Assembly: GCA_964451095.1 (NCBI GenBank)
Contig: CAYVGI010000034.1
Coordinates: 1-37,967 of the forward strand
Length of the DNA stretch: 37,967 nucleotides
Reading direction: 5' to 3'
DNA from: DAOTTY01 sp964451095
GTDB lineage: Bacteria > Chloroflexota > Anaerolineae > Aggregatilineales > Phototrophicaceae
The notes under the pieces were generated by a model. That model had not been told where the DNA came from. It did not search any database and was given only the letters and a program-made list of their open reading frames with translations. Numbering within the stretch: position 1 is the first letter of the stretch; every line of letters begins with the position of its first letter. Below, one piece after another: positions 33,448 to 37,967 of the stretch. The translations under genes were made by a program, and so were the position numbers.

Positions 33448-34515
33448 CTACCCGATAATGTTAATCGGAATCACATTATCGTCTTGCAGCATGAGCACGC
33501 TCGCACGCGCTGCAACTGCCTGTGCGACTTCGTACAGCGCCTTGCCTGCCGCGCTATCAGCATCATACGTCGCAACCGGACGCCCGTAGTCGCCGCCCTC
33601 GCGGACCGTCGCCGCCATGGGTACCCGCCCCAAAAACGGCACATCAAGCTCTGTTGCCAGCTTCTCACCACCGCCCTCACCGAAGAACTCCCCGGTCATG
33701 TTCTCTACAATGCCGATGATGGGCACGCTTAGCTGGTTAAACATTGCCACACTGCGGCGGGCATCTGCCACGGCAACGCCCTGCGGCTGCGTGACGACAA
33801 CCGCACCCGTCAGCGGGAAAGACTGCGCCAGCGACAACGGCGCGTCACCTGTGCCAGGCGGCAGGTCAACGATCATGTAGTCCAGTGCGCCCCACTTCAC
33901 ATCTGTGAAGAACTGACGAATCGCGCTGTGCAGCATGGGACCGCGCAGGATCATGGGGCGGTCTGGTGAGGTGAGGAAGCCCGTGCTCATTAGCTTAACG
34001 CCGTGTGCTTCTAGCGGCAGCATTTGCTTTTGTCCGTTTTCCGTCTCAACAACAGGCGGTCTGCCCACTTCAAGCCCCGTCATGTTCGGAATGTTCGGGT
34101 TCAGGATGTCCGCGTCAATCAGCCCGACCTTGGCACCGCTATCTGCCAGGGCAACGGCAATGTTGGTGGAAACGGTGCTCTTGCCCACGCCACCCTTGCC
34201 GCTTGCAACGGCGATCAGACTGTTTGCGGGGATGTCTAACCGACCGTGAATGCGCTTATCAGTAGGCACCTGTGCGTCCCAGTTAATATCCAGCTTTTCG
34301 ATGCCGGGCACAGTGCCAATTACCGCGTCGTTGCAGCGCTCGACAAACACATTTTTTAGCGGGCAGGCGGGGGTGGTTAGCACAATGGTGAACGCCGCCG
34401 TGTCGCCCTCAACGCGCAGGTCACGCACCATGTTCAAAGAAACAATGTCCGCGTTGATCTCCGGCTCTATCACGGTGCTTAAAGCCGCCATAACCTGTTG
34501 TGGCATATCTGCCAT
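33448..34515 (-). CDS. mrp: Mrp/NBP35-family P-loop ATPase, Fe-S carrier
   Basis: A 355-residue protein. An N-terminal MIP18/FeS_assembly_P domain (about 1-80, with TPACPLK) precedes the ParA-like ATPase: deviant Walker A ASGKGGVGKS, LIDADILNPN, VDLPPGTGD and VTQPQGVAV. It is thought to load Fe-S clusters onto target proteins. The usual cluster-bridging CxxC after VENM is absent and the sequence reads VENMTGEFFGEGGGE. The ATG follows GGAG at 6 bases and there is a TATAAT upstream. It lies just downstream of the complex I genes but after a terminator, so it is expressed separately, though its role in Fe-S supply fits the location. Confidence 0.92.
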   Translation of the reverse strand: MADMPQQVMAALSTVIEPEINADIVSLNMVRDLRVEGDTAAFTIVLTTPACPLKNVFVERCNDAVIGTVPGIEKLDINWDAQVPTDKRIHGRLDIPANSLIAVASGKGGVGKSTVSTNIAVALADSGAKVGLIDADILNPNIPNMTGLEVGRPPVVETENGQKQMLPLEAHGVKLMSTGFLTSPDRPMILRGPMLHSAIRQFFTDVKWGALDYMIVDLPPGTGDAPLSLAQSFPLTGAVVVTQPQGVAVADARRSVAMFNQLSVPIIGIVENMTGEFFGEGGGEKLATELDVPFLGRVPMAATVREGGDYGRPVATYDADSAAGKALYEVAQAVAARASVLMLQDDNVIPINIIG

Positions 34516-34549
34516 AATTTACTCCTCGTCGACCGTTCGGGTTTCAATA

Positions 34550-34555
34550 ATTATA
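34550..34555 (-). promoter_or_regulatory. -10 box of mrp
   Basis: TATAAT on the minus strand, 35 bases before the mrp ATG, with a predicted leader of about 28 bases. The -35 match is weak. Confidence 0.5.
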
Positions 34556-34590
34556 GTCATCATCAGCAAAATTAACATGTAAACCGTGTG

Positions 34591-34631
34591 CAACAAAACG
34601 CGGGAGGAACCCAAACGGCACCTCCCGCGTT
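34591..34631 (-). terminator. Intrinsic terminator of the nuo cluster
   Basis: A perfect 11-bp stem AACGCGGGAGG / CCTCCCGCGTT (34597-34607 with 34621-34631) with a 13-base loop. On the minus strand it is followed by TTTTGTTG. It lies 31 bases after the nuoI stop and upstream of the mrp promoter. Confidence 0.88.
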
Positions 34632-34662
34632 ATCAACTATTCACCCTGGTGTAGGGAACTCG

Positions 34663-35496
34663 CTAGCTGCGGTTGCGACGGCGCTGTAGTGCCTGGTCTC
34701 GCAGTGCCTTGATCTTCTCGATACGCGCCTCGTCGATCTCTGGCTCTGGGAGCGGTTCTTCTGCGACGGCAACTGCCTCTGCGACGGCGCTTTCGCCGTT
34801 TGCCTGCTGCTCGCGGCGCACATCACCGGGGTAGACGGAGAAGTCCGGGTTCCATTCCTTGCCCAGCTTCTTGTATTCCTTCTTCTTGTCCTTGAGCACA
34901 TCCTTGTGCTCCCAGCCGCCACGTCCGATTGCCTCTTCCACGGCACGGGTGGGTGCGATGCTGTGCCAGTAGCGCTGCTCCTTGGAGAGCGTCGCCTTGT
35001 CGTAGATGTGGTACCCGGTGCGGTCGTAGCTTGCCAGTTCGTAGTCGTGATCCATCTTGATCGCGTCGAACGGGCAGAACTCTGCACAGTAGCCACAGTT
35101 CATGCAGATGTCGATGTCGATGTAGAATGCTTCTGGCTGCGGAACCGGGCGTCCGGTGTTCGGGTCTTCGCCGCGCACAATCCAGATGCACTGCGGCGGG
35201 CACACCTTCGCGCAGATGCCGCAGCTTGTGCACCAGTCCTCGCCAGGGTTCTGTTCGGCGTCGTGGTCGTTAATCACCAGGAACGGCACAAAGCGGAACC
35301 GCTCCGGCACAGCGATTTTCTCTTCTGGATACTGCACGGTGTAGGCACCTGCCGCACTAAGCCCCTGGCGTTCCTCAAATACATCCTGGTTGAAGTAGCG
35401 CTTGCCTGCGTACTTCACATCATCCACAAAGGTATTGACGAAGTGCTTAAACGTGACGCCAAGCCCCTTGATGATGCCAATTCCCATTCCGTTCAT
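34663..35496 (-). CDS. nuoI: NADH-quinone oxidoreductase subunit I
   Basis: A 277-residue ferredoxin-like subunit of the peripheral arm of complex I that carries two 4Fe-4S clusters. Both Cys sets are complete: CTSCGICAKVCPPQC (around residue 89) and CMNCGYCAEFC (around 131). An amphipathic N-terminal stretch (GIIKGLGVTFKHFVN) lies on the membrane side. The C-terminal 100 or so residues exceed the usual subunit. They end in an Ala/Glu-rich then Arg/Lys-rich tail (SAVAEAVAVAEE, QALQRRRNRS) resembling the tail of the NuoB encoded two genes upstream. GAGGAG lies about 13 bases before the ATG, rather far; a Met at codon 4 is an alternative. It follows nuoCD after 107 bases that contain a stem-loop. 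Confidence 0.95.
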   Translation of the reverse strand: MNGMGIGIIKGLGVTFKHFVNTFVDDVKYAGKRYFNQDVFEERQGLSAAGAYTVQYPEEKIAVPERFRFVPFLVINDHDAEQNPGEDWCTSCGICAKVCPPQCIWIVRGEDPNTGRPVPQPEAFYIDIDICMNCGYCAEFCPFDAIKMDHDYELASYDRTGYHIYDKATLSKEQRYWHSIAPTRAVEEAIGRGGWEHKDVLKDKKKEYKKLGKEWNPDFSVYPGDVRREQQANGESAVAEAVAVAEEPLPEPEIDEARIEKIKALRDQALQRRRNRS

Positions 35497-35549
35497 GTGT
35501 GTTACTTTACTCCTCTAAATCTGTTCGAGGCGTCTATGTTGTGAGTTCA

Positions 35550-35583
35550 GGCAGCTAGCGGTTGCATCACCCGCTGCGCTGCC
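35550..35583 (-). other. Imperfect stem-loop between nuoCD and nuoI
   Basis: GGCAGC-T-AGCGG pairs with CCGCT-GC-GCTGCC across a short loop, with one small internal mismatch. No T-run follows. It may affect processing or relative expression of the two genes. The rest of the 107-base gap shows nothing clear. Confidence 0.45.
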
Positions 35584-35603
35584 CAATTACGATACGTTTA
35601 TTA

Positions 35604-37502
35604 TTAGCGATCTGTCTCGCCAAGCACAATGTCGATGCTACCCAGGATCGCAACCACATCAGCAACCTTCTGCCCAGTCGACATCAGTCCGAGCGGCGTC
35701 AGGTTGATGAAGGATGGGGCGCGAACATGATAGCGCCACGGGTTCTGGGTACCCTTGCTGTCCCCGGCGGAGATAACGTAGAAGCCCAACTCACCCTTGG
35801 GGTTTTCCACACGCCCATAGGACTCGCCGATGGGTACACGCGGGGTGTGCTGCTTGGTGCCTGCGAAGAAGTCCTCGCCGCGTGTCTTCTCCAAGCGCGG
35901 CAGCACCTGCTTCAAGATGCGCAAGCTCTCGCGCATCTCGTCCAAACGGATGAGGTAGCGGTCGTAGATGTCGCCGCCATCTCGCGTGCACACATCAAAG
36001 TCGAGTTCTGGGTAGATGCTGTACGGGTCTACCTTGCGCACATCGTACGGCACGCCGCTGGCACGCAGCAGCGGTCCGGCAGCGCTGTAGGCAATTGCCT
36101 GCTCTGCGGACATGTAACCCACACCAATCGTGCGTGACTTGATGATCTCGCTGTCCGTCAGGAAGGTGTCGAGCTCATCGACGGCACGCGGCAGACGCTC
36201 GTTAATCAACTCTGTGAGGTACTCCATGGTGTTGAAGTCGCGCACCTGGTCGTTTACCAGGTTTGCCACAGAGTTCATCCGGTCTGGCACGTCGTACGCA
36301 ACACCCCCAAAGCGCACATAGTTGCACATCAAGCGGGAGCCAGCGGTTGCCTCGAAGAAGTCCAGGATCTTCTCACGCTCGGCAATCGCATACAGCGCGG
36401 GTGTGAAGAACGCACCCAGGTCGTTGAGCAAGAAGCCAATCGCCCACAGGTGGTTTGTCACGCGCGTCAATTCTGCCATCAGCACACGGATGACCTCCGC
36501 CCGGTAGGTGGGCGGGTTGTAGCGCTTGCCGTTTTCCAGCAGCCCTTCCACCGCCATCGCATAGCCCATGTTGTTGCTCATGCTGCTGATGTAGTCCAGG
36601 CGGTCGGTAAACGGCATGTTGTGCAGGTAGGTGTTGCGCTCGCCGATCTTCTCGTGATTGCGGTGCAGGTAGCCCATCACGGGTTCCAGCGCGTCAATCG
36701 TCTCACCGTCAATGGTAACGATCATGCGAAACACGCCGTGCGTACTGGGGTGGTGCGGACCGAGGTTTACGACGAGGCGATCTGTCTTCAGCGCGGAGCC
36801 GTCGCTCAGGTCTTCGACGTTTACACCCAGTCCCATACCCGTGTAAAGCTGCTCTTCAGATGTATCCGTCAGCTTGCTCAGGTCAAAGTCTGCCGGGTAG
36901 CGCACGTTTTTACCGTAGGCGCTCAGCTCCTCTGCGCGGTGAACGTGCCCACCGGGCCAGCGGCTGTCGAACGGCTTGGTTTCCTGCTCGTAGTATGCCT
37001 CTCGCCAGTCCTTGCGCATCGGGTGCCCATGGAAGCCATCCCACAGAAGGATGCGCTTCAGGTTCGGGTGACCGGCAAACCGGATGCCAAACAGGTCGTA
37101 TGCTTCGCGCTCCTGGAAGTCTGCACCGGGGTATACACTTACCAGCGACGGGATTTCCGGGTTGTCTCGGTCGTCCTTCGCCTTGAGTGCAAGTGCGCTG
37201 CCGCCCGTGGTGCGGTACAGGTGATATACCATCTCCATGCTACCGTCGATGACCGGATCATCAATCGGGTTGTCTGGGTCTGCCTGCCCGTAGTCCACTG
37301 CAGTTGCACTGGAGAGGTAATCGAAGCCAAGTTGGTCGCGTGCGGCAAGCGCCACATCTAGCAGGGCGTTTTTGTTCACCATCAGCCCGGAGTAGTTCTC
37401 ACGGGTATCGTCGCTTACGTCCTCCGGGAACATGTCTTTCAGGGCATCCATCGCGCCCTGAATGTCCGTTGTTTTAAGGTCGGGAAGTACCTGGTCAGTC
37501 AT
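35604..37502 (-). CDS. nuoCD: NADH-quinone oxidoreductase subunits C and D, fused
   Basis: A 632-residue fusion. The N-terminal NuoC part (about 1-205) shows LVSVYPGADFQEREAYDLFG and WDGFHGHPMRKDW. The C-terminal NuoD part (about 235-632) shows NLGPHHPSTHGVFR, GYLHRNHEKIGE and the C-terminal end DVVAILGSIDIVLGETDR. NuoD forms part of the quinone-binding site with NuoB. The linker is short and there is no frameshift. It starts 15 bases after nuoB, so the two are co-transcribed. NuoC-NuoD fusions are known in several bacterial groups including enterobacteria. Confidence 0.96.
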   Translation of the reverse strand: MTDQVLPDLKTTDIQGAMDALKDMFPEDVSDDTRENYSGLMVNKNALLDVALAARDQLGFDYLSSATAVDYGQADPDNPIDDPVIDGSMEMVYHLYRTTGGSALALKAKDDRDNPEIPSLVSVYPGADFQEREAYDLFGIRFAGHPNLKRILLWDGFHGHPMRKDWREAYYEQETKPFDSRWPGGHVHRAEELSAYGKNVRYPADFDLSKLTDTSEEQLYTGMGLGVNVEDLSDGSALKTDRLVVNLGPHHPSTHGVFRMIVTIDGETIDALEPVMGYLHRNHEKIGERNTYLHNMPFTDRLDYISSMSNNMGYAMAVEGLLENGKRYNPPTYRAEVIRVLMAELTRVTNHLWAIGFLLNDLGAFFTPALYAIAEREKILDFFEATAGSRLMCNYVRFGGVAYDVPDRMNSVANLVNDQVRDFNTMEYLTELINERLPRAVDELDTFLTDSEIIKSRTIGVGYMSAEQAIAYSAAGPLLRASGVPYDVRKVDPYSIYPELDFDVCTRDGGDIYDRYLIRLDEMRESLRILKQVLPRLEKTRGEDFFAGTKQHTPRVPIGESYGRVENPKGELGFYVISAGDSKGTQNPWRYHVRAPSFINLTPLGLMSTGQKVADVVAILGSIDIVLGETDR

Positions 37503-37517
37503 AAATCCAATTTTTCC

Positions 37518-37967
37518 TTAGCTCTTTGCTGCCTCGCGGGCACGCTTGCGTGCGAGCGCTTCCGTGCGTTTTTGGCGGCGCTTCTCTGCTAGTTCCGCGT
37601 CGTCAACTTCGGTTTCCTCTGCCACGGCAACGGCGGTTGCGCCATCGCCGTTTGCTGCTGCCACAGGTGCCGCTAGCTTGGGCGCATCGTCAATAAAGCG
37701 GTGCTCTGGCAGTTCCCGCACGCCGAACTGCTGCCCTGCTGCGGCAAGCTCTGCCTGTTTGCGGATGGTTTCCATCTGGCGCGGGTCAATGATATCTGGA
37801 CCGAGAATGGGCACCGGGGTTGGCTCGCTCGGACCGACGCCGTACCACGGCACATCGTCCAGGTTCGCCAGGGATTGCCCGTCGATCTTGCGCTGCAATG
37901 CGATTAGACCGTACAGCAGCGCCTGCGGGGTGGGCGGGCAGCCGGGCACGTATACGTCTACTGGCAC
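37518..37967 (-). CDS. nuoB: NADH-quinone oxidoreductase subunit B, C-terminal part (partial)
   Basis: The last 149 codons of NuoB; the start lies beyond the right edge. The opening PVDVYVPGCPPTPQALLYGL is the conserved end of the subunit's Fe-S domain and includes the last Cys ligand of the N2 cluster. NuoB normally ends soon after this. Here a further 110 or so residues follow, including GDGATAVAVAEETEVDDAEL and a basic end (RTEALARKRAREAAKS). The tail resembles that of NuoI. It is the first visible gene of the nuoB-nuoCD-nuoI run. Confidence 0.92.
   Translation of the reverse strand: MPVDVYVPGCPPTPQALLYGLIALQRKIDGQSLANLDDVPWYGVGPSEPTPVPILGPDIIDPRQMETIRKQAELAAAGQQFGVRELPEHRFIDDAPKLAAPVAAANGDGATAVAVAEETEVDDAELAEKRRQKRTEALARKRAREAAKS

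Overview
The window looks like a piece of a Chloroflexota chromosome, probably from the Anaerolineae. This is inferred from gene content only: a fused NuoC-NuoD, complex I subunits with alanine/acidic C-terminal tails, a yebC-ruvC-ruvA-thyX run, threonine-rich envelope proteins with LysM and LCP domains, and YnjB-type transport genes. GC content is moderately high. I see no insertion sequence, phage gene, CRISPR array or rRNA. Genes are densely packed and no gap exceeds about 200 bases.

Layout. 1-1018 (-): N-terminal part of a dipeptide-type ABC permease, apparently a DppB-DppC fusion, cut by the window edge. 1219-2598 (+): secreted protein with three repeats and a type-1 copper cupredoxin domain. 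2640-4097 (-): SRPBCC protein with a long disordered tail, apparently expressed from a leaderless promoter. 4210-5272 (+): three small membrane proteins including a DUF948/YtxH pair. 5317-8165 (-): NAD(P)HX repair enzyme and a long-chain polyprenyl diphosphate synthase, each with its own promoter and separated by a strong terminator. 8324-13833 (-): DnaQ/DinG helicase-nuclease, a Cys-rich protein, a HAD-DinB fusion and a histidine kinase with a degenerate receiver. 13972-16230 (-): tandem PstS-like binding protein with an acidic 15-residue repeat tail, divergent from a group II truncated haemoglobin and a coupled membrane protein (+). 17247-19819 (-): yebC-ruvC-ruvA-thyX. 19959-20032 (+): tRNA-Pro(GGG) with its own promoter and terminator. 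20065-23097 (-): YnjB-type binding protein and two permeases with no ATPase. 23255-29871 (-): a large membrane kinase-like protein, a LysM protein and an LCP transferase. 30060-32155 (+): Nudix hydrolase and a beta-lactamase-like cell-wall protein. 32165-32937 (-): RsbV/RsbW-like partner-switch pair. 33131-33409 (+): small membrane protein. 33448-34515 (-): Mrp. 34663-37967 (-): nuoI, nuoCD and the end of nuoB.

Together the window combines housekeeping work (Holliday-junction processing, dTMP synthesis, complex I, Fe-S assembly, isoprenoids, metabolite repair) with a large envelope and sensing set. The most unusual points are: the large kinase-like protein has Gln where the phosphoacceptor His should be; NuoB and NuoI carry related C-terminal tails; a HAD phosphatase is fused to a DinB domain with an intact metal triad; a blue-copper domain is joined to a triple repeat; and several start codons are re-placed by promoter elements visible in the DNA. 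I found no clearly new defence or mobile system.
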